Shown in pieces: positions 45,686 to 55,387 of a DNA stretch of 64,000 nucleotides (position 1 is the stretch's first letter; every line of letters starts with the position of its first letter). Made by a program: the position numbers and the translations under genes. The stretch is from Shewanella oneidensis MR-1 (lineage in GTDB: Bacteria; Pseudomonadota; Gammaproteobacteria; Enterobacterales; Shewanellaceae), in the NCBI RefSeq assembly GCF_000146165.2, contig NC_004347.2:3650821-3714820 (forward strand). Direction: 5' to 3'. Under the pieces are notes generated by a model, which was not told where the DNA came from, searched no databases, and was given only the letters and a program-made list of their open reading frames with translations.

Positions 45686-48052
45686 ATGACGAATACACAT
45701 GAAATAAATGCTCTTAAAAAATACGTAAGAGCTACTAACTTCCTCGCCACCTCCCAGATTTACTTAAAGCAAAACGTACTACACAAGCGCCCGCTTGCGC
45801 ATTCGGACATAAAGCCTCGCTTGCTCGGTCACTGGGGAACTTGCCCTGGTATCAACTTTGTCTACGCCAACATTAACCGACTTATAGTAAAACATAATCG
45901 TCCTTTTATTTATTTAGTCGGTCCAGGTCATGGCTTCCCTGCAGTACAAGCAAACTTATTCATTGAAGGCTCACTAAGCCACTTCTACCCAGAAACCATT
46001 CCTTATAATGAAACTGGTATTGAGGATATCTGTAAGAAATTCTCAGCAGCTTACGGTTATCCTTCGCATGCTAACCCTGAGGCTCCAGGACAAATTCTTG
46101 AAGGTGGTGAATTAGGTTATTCATTATCCGTTGGCTGGGGGGCAGTGCTTGATAACCCTGATCTTATCGCGACCGTATTAGTCGGTGACGGTGAATCTGA
46201 AACAGGTCCATTAGCCGCCTCTTGGTACGCAAACCGTTTAGTTTCACCCGCAACGAACGGTGCTGTATTACCTATCGTCCATATTAACGGCTATAAAATC
46301 TCAGGGCCAACGCGTATGGGACGTATGAGCCATGAAGAATTAGATCTTGAATTCCGTGGCCTTGGCTATCACCCAATTATTGTGGACAGCGAAGCCGAAG
46401 AAGATGTTTATATCCAAATGGCAACCGCCATGGATACTGCTTATAGCATGATCAACGATATTCAAACCCGTGCCCGCAAAGGTGAAGATATTGTTAAACC
46501 TCGCTGGCCAGTGATTTTAATGCGTACAGCTAAAGGCTGGACGGGTGTAAGCGAATATAACGGGCAAAAACTCGAAGGAAACTGCGAATCACACCAAGTT
46601 ATCGTGAACAAATGTGCGACTGACAAAGGTCATCTCGCTGCCCTTGATAACTGGTTAGCCAGTTATCGGTTCCAAGAGCTGTACCAAATCAATGCCCAAG
46701 GTGAATTGATTTTTGATGCTGATATTTGCTCATTGATCCCACCAAAACACTTAGCTTGTGGTCGCCAACATCTTACCTATGGTGGCGAAGTTGTAAGAGC
46801 GTTATCTAATCCTGATTTAGAAAAACTCAGCTACGGCCCAGAAGTGCCACGTGGACAACGCGGTTACTCTATGCTGAAGATGGGACAATGGATGCGTGAT
46901 GCGTTCAAACTCAACCGTGACCAGCGTAATTTACGTATCTTTAGTCCAGACGAAACCTATTCAAATCAACTTCAGGCCGTATTTGAAGAAACGGACCGAG
47001 CATGGCAATGGCCAATCGAGAGCTGGGACGAAGATATGTCTCGTGATGGCCGTGTAATAGAGCTGCTATCTGAAAACTTGCTTTTCGGTATGTTGCACGG
47101 CTACACAGTCACAGGCCGCCACGGCATGTTCCCAACCTACGAGTCATTCTCACAGGTGGTTTCATCAATGGCAGATCAATACTGTAAATATGTTTATGCA
47201 AGCCAAGGCGTGCATTTCCGTAAACCTTTGCCTGCGTGTAACGTGGTTCTATCTTCATTATTAGAGCGTCAAGATCACAATGGCTACTCACACCAAAATC
47301 CGTCTTTCTTAGGCGCGATGTTAGAGAAGCACCCAAAAATTATCTCTGCCTATTTACCTGCTGATGCTAACAGTACTTTAGTTTACACTGAACGTGCATT
47401 TGCGGATCGTGACAAGCTGAACATCCTCGTAGCAGGTAAAAAAGAACTACCACAATGGTTAAGCTTAGAAGAAGCACGTAAACAAGCAAAAGACGGTGTC
47501 ATGGTGTGGGATTTTGCTTCAGATGAAAATCCAGATATCGTCCTTGCAGGTTGCGGTGACTATGTAACACAAGAATGTATGGCATCATTAGTGATCATTC
47601 GTGAACTGCTTCCTCGAGTAAGAATTCGTTTTGTTAGCGTTACAGAATTAAGTAGCGATGGCTTAGGCAGCCGTAAATTTAAAGAAAAACCATGGATGAT
47701 GGATGAAATATTTACCCAAGATAAAGGAGTTGTATTTAACTATCACGGTTATCCAAATACAATCAAAAAGTTAATTTTTGATTACAAAGGAAGCCGTCGT
47801 TTCAGAATTAAAGGTTACGAGGAAGAAGGTTCAACGACTACTCCATTTGATATGGGTGTTCGCAACGGAACTTCTCGCTATCACCTTGTGATTGATATGG
47901 CTTACAAACTGTTCCAACAGGGCGTTATTGATGAAACTAAACATGTTTCAATTACAACCGATATGCTGCAAAGACTCGTTGATCACCGCAACTATATAAA
48001 AGCACATGGAGTAGACCCTGTTGAAATTGAAAATTGGGTTTGGACACGCTAA
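45686..48052 (+). CDS. xfp: xylulose-5-phosphate / fructose-6-phosphate phosphoketolase
   Basis: This thiamine-diphosphate enzyme of ~788 residues splits xylulose-5-phosphate or fructose-6-phosphate with phosphate to acetyl phosphate plus glyceraldehyde-3-phosphate or erythrose-4-phosphate. Visible motifs are LLGHWGTCPGINFVYAN, YLVGPGHGFPAVQAN, the thiamine-diphosphate site VLVGDGESETGPLAASW, and SHQNPSFLGAMLEKHP. The length is typical for the family. The ATG at 45686 has GAGG 6 bp upstream; a GTG four codons earlier is less likely. No acetate kinase gene follows in the window. Downstream, two insertion sequences occupy the gap, and the second has split what looks like the gene's terminator. 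Confidence 0.95.
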   Translation: MTNTHEINALKKYVRATNFLATSQIYLKQNVLHKRPLAHSDIKPRLLGHWGTCPGINFVYANINRLIVKHNRPFIYLVGPGHGFPAVQANLFIEGSLSHFYPETIPYNETGIEDICKKFSAAYGYPSHANPEAPGQILEGGELGYSLSVGWGAVLDNPDLIATVLVGDGESETGPLAASWYANRLVSPATNGAVLPIVHINGYKISGPTRMGRMSHEELDLEFRGLGYHPIIVDSEAEEDVYIQMATAMDTAYSMINDIQTRARKGEDIVKPRWPVILMRTAKGWTGVSEYNGQKLEGNCESHQVIVNKCATDKGHLAALDNWLASYRFQELYQINAQGELIFDADICSLIPPKHLACGRQHLTYGGEVVRALSNPDLEKLSYGPEVPRGQRGYSMLKMGQWMRDAFKLNRDQRNLRIFSPDETYSNQLQAVFEETDRAWQWPIESWDEDMSRDGRVIELLSENLLFGMLHGYTVTGRHGMFPTYESFSQVVSSMADQYCKYVYASQGVHFRKPLPACNVVLSSLLERQDHNGYSHQNPSFLGAMLEKHPKIISAYLPADANSTLVYTERAFADRDKLNILVAGKKELPQWLSLEEARKQAKDGVMVWDFASDENPDIVLAGCGDYVTQECMASLVIIRELLPRVRIRFVSVTELSSDGLGSRKFKEKPWMMDEIFTQDKGVVFNYHGYPNTIKKLIFDYKGSRRFRIKGYEEEGSTTTPFDMGVRNGTSRYHLVIDMAYKLFQQGVIDETKHVSITTDMLQRLVDHRNYIKAHGVDPVEIENWVWTR

Positions 48053-48076
48053 CCGTTAATCAAATGAATTAGTCTC

Positions 48077-49254
48077 GACTTGATCTGACACATCGCCTTG
48101 AAAAGGTGAGAGTTACCAGTTTTGATTGTGGGTGTCGAATCCTTAATCAAAACCAAGGAGGTAACTCTCATGCTCCATAGTAACAATCCAATCATCAAAC
48201 ACAAAACAGGTTTACTCAATCTGGCAGAGGAACTGAGCAACGTCTCCAGAGCCTGCAAAGTCATGGGTGTGTCTCGTGATACGTTTTATCGTTACCGCGA
48301 GTTAGTGGACGATGGCGGTGTTGATGCACTGATCGAAAAAAGTCGTAGAAGTCCAAATCTCAAGAACCGTGTCGAAGAAGCTGTTGAACAGGCAGTGATG
48401 GAGTATGCGATTGAATTTCCCGCCCATGGCCAACACAGAACCAGCAATGAACTGCGCAAAAAAGGCGTGTTTGTTTCTGGCAGTGGTGTCCGCTCAATCT
48501 GGTTGCGACATGATTTAGAGAACTTTAAGAAGCGACTGAAAGCCTTGGAAGCCAAAGTAGCTCGCGATGGCATTCAACTTACTGATGAACAGATTGCGGC
48601 ACTTGAGCGCAAAAAACACGACGATGAAGCCTGTGGTGAGATTGAAACCGCGCACCCAGGCTACCTTGGGTCGCAAGACACGTTTTATGTCGGAAACCTC
48701 AAGGGCGTTGGTCGTATCTATCAGCAAACCTATGTCGATACGTACTGCAAAGTCGCTCATTGCAAGCTCTATACTACGAAAACACCTATCACTGCAGCGG
48801 ACTTATTGAACGACAAAGTATTGCCGTTTTACGAGTCACAGCAGTTGCCGGTGCTGCGTATTTTAACTGACCGTGGCACAGAGTATTGCGGCAAGGTCGA
48901 GCACCATGATTACCAGCTATATCTGGCGATTAATGATATCGACCACACGAAAACCAAAGCGATGTCGCCGCAAACGAATGGGATCTGCGAGCGGTTTCAT
49001 AAGACGATCCTGAACGAGTTTTATCAGGTGACCTTCCGCAAAAAGCTGTACCAAACGCTGGAGGAGCTGCAAAAAGATCTGGACGAGTGGCTGTCTTACT
49101 ACAACAATGAACGCACTCATCAAGGCAAAATGTGCAACGGCAGAACGCCAGTTGAAACATTGATTGATGGGAAACGGGTTTGGGCGGAAAAGAATCTGAC
49201 TCGAATCTAATCTGACAGACACCAGCATAAAACTGGTAACTGTCAGATCAAGTC
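48077..49254 (+). mobile_element. IS481-type insertion sequence (about 1.18 kb)
   Basis: The 14-bp inverted repeats GACTTGATCTGACA (48077-48090) and TGTCAGATCAAGTC (49241-49254) bound the element. A second inverted pair, GTTACCAGTTTT (48112-48123) and AAAACTGGTAAC (49229-49240), lies inside. On the right the inner repeat touches the outer one; on the left 21 bp separate them. No convincing target duplication is visible, so the exact ends are uncertain by a few bases. Confidence 0.8.
48170..49210 (+). CDS. IS481-family transposase
   Basis: This intact DDE transposase has about 346 residues. The N-terminal helix-turn-helix is LSNVSRACKVMGVSRDTFYR. The integrase core has the first aspartate in YQQTYVDTYCKVAHCKLY, the second in LRILTDRGTEYCGK and the glutamate in SPQTNGICERFHKTILNEF, and ends with YNNERTHQGKMCNGRTP. 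The ATG at 48170 has GGAGG upstream and is preferred over an extension to 48122. Confidence 0.92.
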   Translation: MLHSNNPIIKHKTGLLNLAEELSNVSRACKVMGVSRDTFYRYRELVDDGGVDALIEKSRRSPNLKNRVEEAVEQAVMEYAIEFPAHGQHRTSNELRKKGVFVSGSGVRSIWLRHDLENFKKRLKALEAKVARDGIQLTDEQIAALERKKHDDEACGEIETAHPGYLGSQDTFYVGNLKGVGRIYQQTYVDTYCKVAHCKLYTTKTPITAADLLNDKVLPFYESQQLPVLRILTDRGTEYCGKVEHHDYQLYLAINDIDHTKTKAMSPQTNGICERFHKTILNEFYQVTFRKKLYQTLEELQKDLDEWLSYYNNERTHQGKMCNGRTPVETLIDGKRVWAEKNLTRI

Positions 49255-49301
49255 TGAGCTAGTACAAATCAAATTAACAAAATACATACAATCAAAAGGC
49301 A

Positions 49302-50742
49302 TCCTAAGTGATTAATGCCGTTCACTTAAGAGTGAACGGCATTTTTCTTTGATCTAACCGGAAACTTATTTTTGCTCATTTTAAGGATCCTTGGATAAGC
49401 CCTTTCCCGTTTACCATCCAATTTAAATTGTCGTGCATTGCGTTCTATATCCAATACGTCTCTGGGAACATTTCCCGGCGTTTGTGATGACAACTGTGTC
49501 AACTTGAAGATGATATGACTCGCTGCATCACGAAAACTCAGTTGATTGGGATGAACCGATGGTAAGCTTTTGGCCATCAGTAACATCTTGTATCTAATGA
49601 GATTGTAGGCCAGTAGCACCCCCCATAGCTCTTGGAACACCAGCTCAGGCAGTTGGCTGCGGAGCGTAAAACGGCTCTCCAGTAAATGTTGTTTCATCTC
49701 TCTGTAGCCCAGTTCGATTTCCCAACGATGGGCATATAAGTCGACGATGTCTTCACTTGGGTAACGCATTGGGTCTGTTAACGAGGTCAATATGGCGACT
49801 GACTTACCTTTCACCGTCTTAGTCAGTAAGCGCGCTTCAAGGGTGTCAGGGAGCTGCGGCCATTTCTTTCTTGCTTGAGGCGTGGTGGTGAGTTTCACCC
49901 ACTGGTCATGTTTTCCCAGCGTTCTAACCACCTCATATTGAGTGCCTTTCTTCAATGGCAACAACCAGTGGCTATTAGGTTGTGCTTGCTGCCAAGCGTG
50001 CAGCAGGCCGAGCGAATAAAATCCTCGGTCAAATAGGGTTAGACTGTGATTGGGGATGCTAGAAATGAGCTGAGAGGCTAAGTTCATTTCATTTTCGACA
50101 ACCGAATCAAAGGCGCTGTTGACCAACAAATGGCTGCTTAACTCCATCAGGCAAACCATGCGAATTTGCGGATAAGCCGCTTCGCCGGAAGCGTTGGCGG
50201 TTCGTCCAAAGGCTGCTTGATTTTGAACACTATCGGGTGTCCGCCACACCACACCATCGACGCCATACAGGTTCAGACCACACCAATGAGGGTGTTCGGC
50301 TCTCGCGTGCCAGGTATTCGCGCTACGGCTGAACACTTCTCGAACGACCTCACTGCCTAATCGTTTACGCGCCTGAGTCACGGCACTACGGGCAACATAA
50401 TCAATCTCTTGCGGCAAAACAATGTCGAGTTTGTTGATGAGTGACCGAACAGACTCCCCTCGGAACAAGGCCATTCCGATAACGGCCCAAATCATCGCGT
50501 CCATCGGCAATTTGCGTCGTCTGAGAGTAGCAACGCCTTGTGAGTCTAAACAGGATTGAATTAACTCAGGCTCTAACACATCAGCGAGGCAGGTGAATTC
50601 GGTTAGGCGGGTAATATGAGTGCGAGCAAGTGCTTCTGAGAGTTGCATAAAAAATCCGATGACATGAGGTCATCGGATTTTGATCTTTTTAGCGAGATCG
50701 TCAAGCGATCTGTCTTAACTGATCGGCATTATCCTAAGTGAT
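49302..50742 (-). mobile_element. IS4-group insertion sequence (1419 bp, 49313-50731) with 11-bp target duplication
   Basis: The element has ends TAATGCCGTTCACTTAAG (left) and, read inward from the right, TAATGCCGATCAGTTAAG, very like those of E. coli IS4. The direct repeat TCCTAAGTGAT flanks it (49302-49312 and 50732-50742). Removing the element and one repeat restores AAAAGGCATC-CTAAGT-GATGCCTTTTT, a Rho-independent terminator, so the IS inserted into a terminator loop. The left end also contains a hairpin (49316-49346) with a T run on the plus strand. Confidence 0.95.
49326..50648 (-). CDS. IS4-family transposase (IS4 group)
   Basis: This intact transposase has 440 residues. The catalytic aspartates are in [16 protein letters not shown] and [15 protein letters not shown], and the glutamate is in the YREK-type motif [20 protein letters not shown]. 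An N-terminal DUF-type domain ([19 protein letters not shown]) is typical of the group. The gene fills most of the element and reads toward the phosphoketolase gene. Confidence 0.95.
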   Translation of the reverse strand: MQLSEALARTHITRLTEFTCLADVLEPELIQSCLDSQGVATLRRRKLPMDAMIWAVIGMALFRGESVRSLINKLDIVLPQEIDYVARSAVTQARKRLGSEVVREVFSRSANTWHARAEHPHWCGLNLYGVDGVVWRTPDSVQNQAAFGRTANASGEAAYPQIRMVCLMELSSHLLVNSAFDSVVENEMNLASQLISSIPNHSLTLFDRGFYSLGLLHAWQQAQPNSHWLLPLKKGTQYEVVRTLGKHDQWVKLTTTPQARKKWPQLPDTLEARLLTKTVKGKSVAILTSLTDPMRYPSEDIVDLYAHRWEIELGYREMKQHLLESRFTLRSQLPELVFQELWGVLLAYNLIRYKMLLMAKSLPSVHPNQLSFRDAASHIIFKLTQLSSQTPGNVPRDVLDIERNARQFKLDGKRERAYPRILKMSKNKFPVRSKKNAVHS

Positions 50743-50948
50743 GCCTTTTTAACACCATAAAAAAGTAACAAAATGCTATCCCAGAAAAAAACTTCAGACT
50801 AAGCACTGGAAAATTTTAACAAATGCGGTGATAATTAATCGCTGGCTACAATACCAAAGGATCCCCACACTAAGTGCTAGCAATGTTTTGCATAAAACCT
50901 GCAAAGCAAATTTTTGGTGGAGAATCATAAACAATGGACTTAGAGAAA

Positions 50949-52046
50949 ATGATGAAGAACACATTAAAAGTAGTTTTGCTTACATCAATGCTTCCACTTG
51001 CTGCCAGCGCATCTCAGGAATTAACACCTTGGTATGTTGGCGCAGGTTTAGGCGTTAATAACTATGAACACATTGCAACTGACAACGGCGATGACAACCC
51101 ATACGCATGGGACATCTTCGCTGGCTATATGTTTAATGACTACTTTGGTGCAGAAATCGGCTATCGTGATCTAGGTAGTGCTGACTGGACTACTGGTGGC
51201 ATTAGCAATGATGCAGGCGTTAAAGGTGCAACTCTGGGCTTAGTTGGTGTATGGCCACTGGGTAACCGTTGGAGCCTATCTGCTGAAGCGGGTGCAATGT
51301 ACTACACCTTAGAAAACAGCCAACATACTGGCACAACTTCAAGCTCATACAGCTCTAACGATTTTGCACCTTACGTCGGTGCAGGCGTAGGTTATAACTT
51401 CACAGATAACCTGAAGTTACAAGCTAAATATCGTCGTTATGAAAACTTAGACGACACAGACTTCAACACCATTGAAGCTGACAGCAACTACTGGGGCTTA
51501 GAACTAAGCTACCGTTTTGGTACACCAGCAGCCGCAGCACCAGTTGCAGCAGCGGTAGTTGCAGCGGCACCAGTTGACTCAGACAACGATGGTGTTTATG
51601 ACGATAAAGATGAGTGCCCTGCGACGCCAGCAACTCACAAAGTTGACTCTGTTGGCTGTACTCTCTATGAAAACGTTAAGAAGCAAGAAGATGTAGGTTC
51701 AATCCAATTTGCTAACGATTCTGCTGTAGTGAAGAAAGAGTACTACAAAGATATCGAAAGATTGGCTAACTACATGAATAAAAACCCAGAATTCACAGTT
51801 GAAATCGCGGGTCACGCTTCTAACGTAGGTAAACCAGAATACAACATGGTTCTGTCTGACAAGCGTGCTGACGCTGTTGCTAAGATCCTTGTCGAAAAGT
51901 ATGGTATTAGCCAAAGCCGTGTAACCTCAAATGGTTACGGTATTACTAAGCCTTTAGTAGCTGGTAATTCAAAAGAAGCTCATGCAGCTAACCGCCGCAT
52001 CGAAGCTATCGTGACAACTACTGAAAAACAACCTGTTCTGAAGTAA
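50949..52046 (+). CDS. OmpA-family outer-membrane protein with TSP3-type linker
   Basis: The protein has about 365 residues. A signal peptide (KVVLLTSMLPLAASA) is followed by an eight-strand barrel (residues ~25-195), an Ala-Pro-rich linker (TPAAAAPVAAAVVAAAP), and a calcium-binding-like repeat DSDNDGVYDDKDECP with one disulfide pair. The C-terminal OmpA peptidoglycan-binding domain includes VEIAGHASNVGKPEYN and LSDKRADAVAKIL. In this last domain asparagine (ASNVG) stands where most family members have aspartate (TDNxG), which may affect peptidoglycan contact. The start could be 50934, 50949 or 50952; the choice is based on the signal peptide. Confidence 0.9.
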   Translation: MMKNTLKVVLLTSMLPLAASASQELTPWYVGAGLGVNNYEHIATDNGDDNPYAWDIFAGYMFNDYFGAEIGYRDLGSADWTTGGISNDAGVKGATLGLVGVWPLGNRWSLSAEAGAMYYTLENSQHTGTTSSSYSSNDFAPYVGAGVGYNFTDNLKLQAKYRRYENLDDTDFNTIEADSNYWGLELSYRFGTPAAAAPVAAAVVAAAPVDSDNDGVYDDKDECPATPATHKVDSVGCTLYENVKKQEDVGSIQFANDSAVVKKEYYKDIERLANYMNKNPEFTVEIAGHASNVGKPEYNMVLSDKRADAVAKILVEKYGISQSRVTSNGYGITKPLVAGNSKEAHAANRRIEAIVTTTEKQPVLK

Positions 52047-52062
52047 TTGCACCGTTAGAATT

Positions 52063-52090
52063 AAAAAGTCGCTGCTTGCAGCGACTTTTT
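52063..52090 (+). terminator. Rho-independent terminator after the ompA-like gene
   Basis: The arms AAAAAGTCGCTG and CAGCGACTTTTT form a perfect 12-bp stem with a CTTG loop, 17 bp after the stop codon. Confidence 0.93.
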
Positions 52091-52187
52091 GTTTTTACGG
52101 CATCTACACTATCTAATCTGATGGCGCTTGAGCTGATAGTGCTACAAACACAATATTCAGCGGGAAACGATATAGTTTTACCATTTT

Positions 52188-52202
52188 TGTAATTTTTTTA
52201 CA
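52188..52202. promoter_or_regulatory. HexR-type operator upstream of tal-pgi
   Basis: TGTAATTTTTTTACA is an inverted repeat TGTAA-N5-TTACA, the same pattern as the site before phosphoketolase and as the HexR consensus. It lies ~90 bp before the tal start codon. Confidence 0.65.
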
Positions 52203-52290
52203 TTGATGGTTGGAAAAGTTGGCAAAATCGCTTCTAATAGTCATCAGTTCATTTCTGAGTTTTGACCGCTATCTGAGAAGGATGTTTTTC

Positions 52291-53247
52291 ATGGCAAATA
52301 CATTAGAGCAACTCAAGTCATACACTACTATTGTGGCCGATACTGGCGATATTGAAGCAATCAAGCGCTATCAACCAGAAGACGCAACCACTAACCCATC
52401 ACTCATTTTAAAAGCTGCACAAATCCCTGAGTATAGCGCGCTAATCGACAATGCCATCGCATGGGCTAAATTACAAAGTACTGATATTGAGCAACAGATT
52501 GATGATGCCAGCGATAAACTAGCTGTCAACATTGGAGTCGAAATTCTAAAACTCGTTCCAGGTCGAATCTCAACTGAAGTTGATGCACGCTTATCCTTCG
52601 ATAAAGAAAAATCTATCGCTAAAGCGCACAAGCTAGTCCGTCTGTATCAAGAAGCTGGTGTAGATAAATCTCGTATTCTGATCAAACTTGCATCAACTTG
52701 GGAAGGCATTTGTGCCGCCAAAGAATTGGAGCAAGAAGGTATCAACTGTAACTTAACGCTGCTATTCAGCTTTTCGCAGGCACGGGCTTGTGCTGAAGCA
52801 GGCGTGTACTTAATCTCTCCATTTGTAGGTCGCATTCTCGATTGGTATAAAAAAGATACAGGTAAAGATTATGACGCAGTGAACGATCCTGGTGTCGTTT
52901 CAGTCACTGAAATTTACAACTACTACAAACAGCATGGCTATAACACTGTGGTAATGGGTGCAAGTTTCCGTAATATTGGTGAAATCATTGAGTTAGCAGG
53001 CTGTGACCGCCTAACAATTGGTCCTTCATTACTTGAAGAATTAGCTAATTCTCAGCTGGCTATTCAGCCAAAACTTGTCCCAACTAGCACAACAGTTGCC
53101 GTAGCGGAACCATTAACAGAAGCGCAATTCCGTTGGGAATTCAACCAAGATGCGATGGCTGTCGATAAGTTAGCTGAAGGTATCCGTAACTTTGCTATCG
53201 ACCAAGGCAAACTCGAAGTCATGCTCAAGGCAAAACTGGCAAACTAA
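52291..53247 (+). CDS. tal: transaldolase
   Basis: This class I aldolase of 318 residues transfers dihydroxyacetone units in the pentose phosphate pathway. Family motifs are [15 protein letters not shown] near the N-terminus, the Schiff-base lysine in [13 protein letters not shown] and [13 protein letters not shown]. The ATG at 52291 gives the usual [11 protein letters not shown] beginning and has AAGGA upstream; the frame is open to 52210 but the extension does not match the family. pgi follows after 20 bp. Confidence 0.97.
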   Translation: MANTLEQLKSYTTIVADTGDIEAIKRYQPEDATTNPSLILKAAQIPEYSALIDNAIAWAKLQSTDIEQQIDDASDKLAVNIGVEILKLVPGRISTEVDARLSFDKEKSIAKAHKLVRLYQEAGVDKSRILIKLASTWEGICAAKELEQEGINCNLTLLFSFSQARACAEAGVYLISPFVGRILDWYKKDTGKDYDAVNDPGVVSVTEIYNYYKQHGYNTVVMGASFRNIGEIIELAGCDRLTIGPSLLEELANSQLAIQPKLVPTSTTVAVAEPLTEAQFRWEFNQDAMAVDKLAEGIRNFAIDQGKLEVMLKAKLAN

Positions 53248-53267
53248 GTACCTTCGGAGACAATTCG

Positions 53268-54905
53268 ATGACCATCTTGACCCAAAGCACAACCTGGCAG
53301 GCTTTATCGGCCCATAGCCAAGATATTCCGCATATGCGTGAGTTATTTGCAGCGGATCCTGCACGCTTTACCAAAATGTCGCTTTCAAGCTGCGGCCTAT
53401 TTTTAGATTATTCCAAAAATAGAGCAACACCAGAAACACTGAACTTGTTGTTTGCACTGGCACAAGAGGCAAAGCTTGACGCTAAGATTAAAGCGATGTT
53501 TGCCGGTGATATAATCAACACCACCGAAAAGCGTGCTGTATTACACACAGCACTGCGTAACACAGCAGAGCAATGCATCATTGCAGAAGGTCAAGATATT
53601 GTTCCTGAAGTACAGCAAACGCTGAACAAGATGCAACAGTTTGTTACTTCAGTCACTTCAGGACAATGGAAAGGTTATACAGGTAAAGCAATTACCGATA
53701 TCGTGAGTATCGGCATCGGGGGGTCATTCCTCGGACCTAAAATTGTTTCTCAAGCATTACGCCCCTATTGGATTACTGGTCTGAATTGCCATTTTGTGGC
53801 AAACGTTGATGGCACTTCTATCAGCGAAAAACTCAAGTTGCTCGATCCAGAAACGACACTGTTTATCATGTCATCAAAGTCTTTTGGTACGCAAGAAACG
53901 CTAACCAATACTTTAACCGCTAAAGCTTGGTTTTTAGCGAAAGGTGGTTCACAGTCGGATGTTGCTAAGCACTTTGCCGCAGTCACCTCTAATGTTGTTA
54001 AAGCAACAGGTTTTGGTATTGATGCCAATAATATCTTCCCGATGTGGGATTGGGTTGGAGGGCGCTATTCTCTGTGGTCTGCCATTGGTTTACCTATTGC
54101 CTTACTCATCGGCATGGATAACTTCAGAGCACTACTAAAGGGTGCTCACCAAATGGATACCCATTTTGCTAATGCACCTTTGACCGAAAACATGCCTGTT
54201 ATCATGGGATTACTCTCCCTGTGGTACGGTAACTTCTTTAATGCTCAAAGCCATGTGGTATTGACTTATGATCATTACCTACGTGGACTCCCAGCCTACT
54301 TCCAACAACTTGATATGGAAAGTAACGGTAAGTCGGTCACACTTAATGGCACCCATGTTGATTACAGCACAGGTCCTGTGATTTGGGGCGGTGAAGGTAC
54401 AAACGGTCAACACGCTTACCACCAATTGCTACATCAAGGTACCGCCTTGATCCCAGCCGATTTTATTATGCCGCTGCAAAGCCATAATCCGATCGGAGAA
54501 CACCATGATCAGTTAGCATCTAACTGTTTTGGACAAACTCAAGCGCTCATGCAAGGACGAACCTTGGATGAAGCGCTAGCAGAATTGAGTAAGAGTGCCT
54601 TAAGCAATGAGGAAAAGTTACTTATTGCTAAGCACAAAGTTATGTCGGGCAATAAACCCAGTAACACCTTACTGATGGATAAGCTCACACCTGAGACCTT
54701 AGGTGCGTTGATTGCCCTCTATGAGCACAGAACCTTTGTTCAAGGTGCTATTTGGGATATTAATTCCTTCGACCAATGGGGCGTAGAACTGGGTAAAACT
54801 CTAGGCAATGATGTACTCACCCGTATTGGCGCGGATCAAGAGGCAACGGTCTTAGATGCATCGAGTAATGGGTTAATTAACCTTTATCGACGGGGTAAAA
54901 TCTGA
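53268..54905 (+). CDS. pgi: glucose-6-phosphate isomerase
   Basis: The enzyme has 545 residues, normal for bacterial Pgi, and interconverts glucose-6-phosphate and fructose-6-phosphate. Signatures are [34 protein letters not shown], the catalytic glutamate region in [14 protein letters not shown] and [16 protein letters not shown], and the C-terminal [16 protein letters not shown]. It forms an operon with tal, which would put it under the same HexR-type operator. A terminator follows 6 bp after the stop. Confidence 0.97.
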   Translation: MTILTQSTTWQALSAHSQDIPHMRELFAADPARFTKMSLSSCGLFLDYSKNRATPETLNLLFALAQEAKLDAKIKAMFAGDIINTTEKRAVLHTALRNTAEQCIIAEGQDIVPEVQQTLNKMQQFVTSVTSGQWKGYTGKAITDIVSIGIGGSFLGPKIVSQALRPYWITGLNCHFVANVDGTSISEKLKLLDPETTLFIMSSKSFGTQETLTNTLTAKAWFLAKGGSQSDVAKHFAAVTSNVVKATGFGIDANNIFPMWDWVGGRYSLWSAIGLPIALLIGMDNFRALLKGAHQMDTHFANAPLTENMPVIMGLLSLWYGNFFNAQSHVVLTYDHYLRGLPAYFQQLDMESNGKSVTLNGTHVDYSTGPVIWGGEGTNGQHAYHQLLHQGTALIPADFIMPLQSHNPIGEHHDQLASNCFGQTQALMQGRTLDEALAELSKSALSNEEKLLIAKHKVMSGNKPSNTLLMDKLTPETLGALIALYEHRTFVQGAIWDINSFDQWGVELGKTLGNDVLTRIGADQEATVLDASSNGLINLYRRGKI

Positions 54906-54911
54906 TCGAAC

Positions 54912-54937
54912 AAAAAGCCAGCGAGTGCTGGCTTTTT
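54912..54937 (+). terminator. Rho-independent terminator after pgi
   Basis: The arms AAAAAGCCAGC and GCTGGCTTTTT enclose a GAGT loop and are followed by T. Confidence 0.92.
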
Positions 54938-55120
54938 TATTATATCTCGTTAATAAGGTTAAAAAATCAGTAATAACCATCTCTAAAGTGATAGCCAAGA
55001 TCAACAGCAGATCATTCAAACTTCATTTCAAGTTAACACAAATGAAACATAATTCTTGCACCCTGTTTCGAAAATATGTTATTTAATTGCTGACAAAACA
55101 TACAACAACAGGAGGTTACC

Positions 55121-55306
55121 ATGGATCGTTTAGATTATGGTTGTGCGCTAGATGAAGTTGTAGAAAGACCCGACCGCTCACGAGGTTCTAATAAAAAACG
55201 TAAGTGGCGCGAAATCGAGGCGTTAAAGGACAAACATCGTTTACTCAAGGAATTACAAGAAATTGATAACAACTTTGATTACGATATAGATACCATCCAG
55301 TTATAA
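55121..55306 (+). CDS. small DUF3545-family protein
   Basis: This acidic-basic protein of 61 residues has the block KKRKWREIEALKDKHRLLKELQEID, which is typical of the DUF3545 family of Shewanella and relatives. It has no signal peptide or membrane segment, and its function is unknown; a helical, possibly nucleic-acid-binding, role could fit the lysine/arginine patch but is only a guess. The ATG has the ideal site AGGAGG 6 bp upstream. The gene stands alone, with a very long terminator hairpin downstream. Confidence 0.8.
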   Translation: MDRLDYGCALDEVVERPDRSRGSNKKRKWREIEALKDKHRLLKELQEIDNNFDYDIDTIQL

Positions 55307-55320
55307 CCTGTTGTTTTCTT

Positions 55321-55370
55321 AACAGCATATAAAGAAAAAGCGCTTTTGCGCTTTTTCTTTATATGCTGTT
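55321..55370. terminator. long bidirectional terminator hairpin
   Basis: A perfect 23-bp stem (AACAGCATATAAAGAAAAAG continuing CGC, and its complement) encloses a TTTT loop. T-rich stretches inside both arms can act as the run for both strands. It sits between the DUF3545 gene and the convergent hemerythrin-like gene. Confidence 0.9.
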
Positions 55371-55387
55371 TTGATTACCCACCAGCC

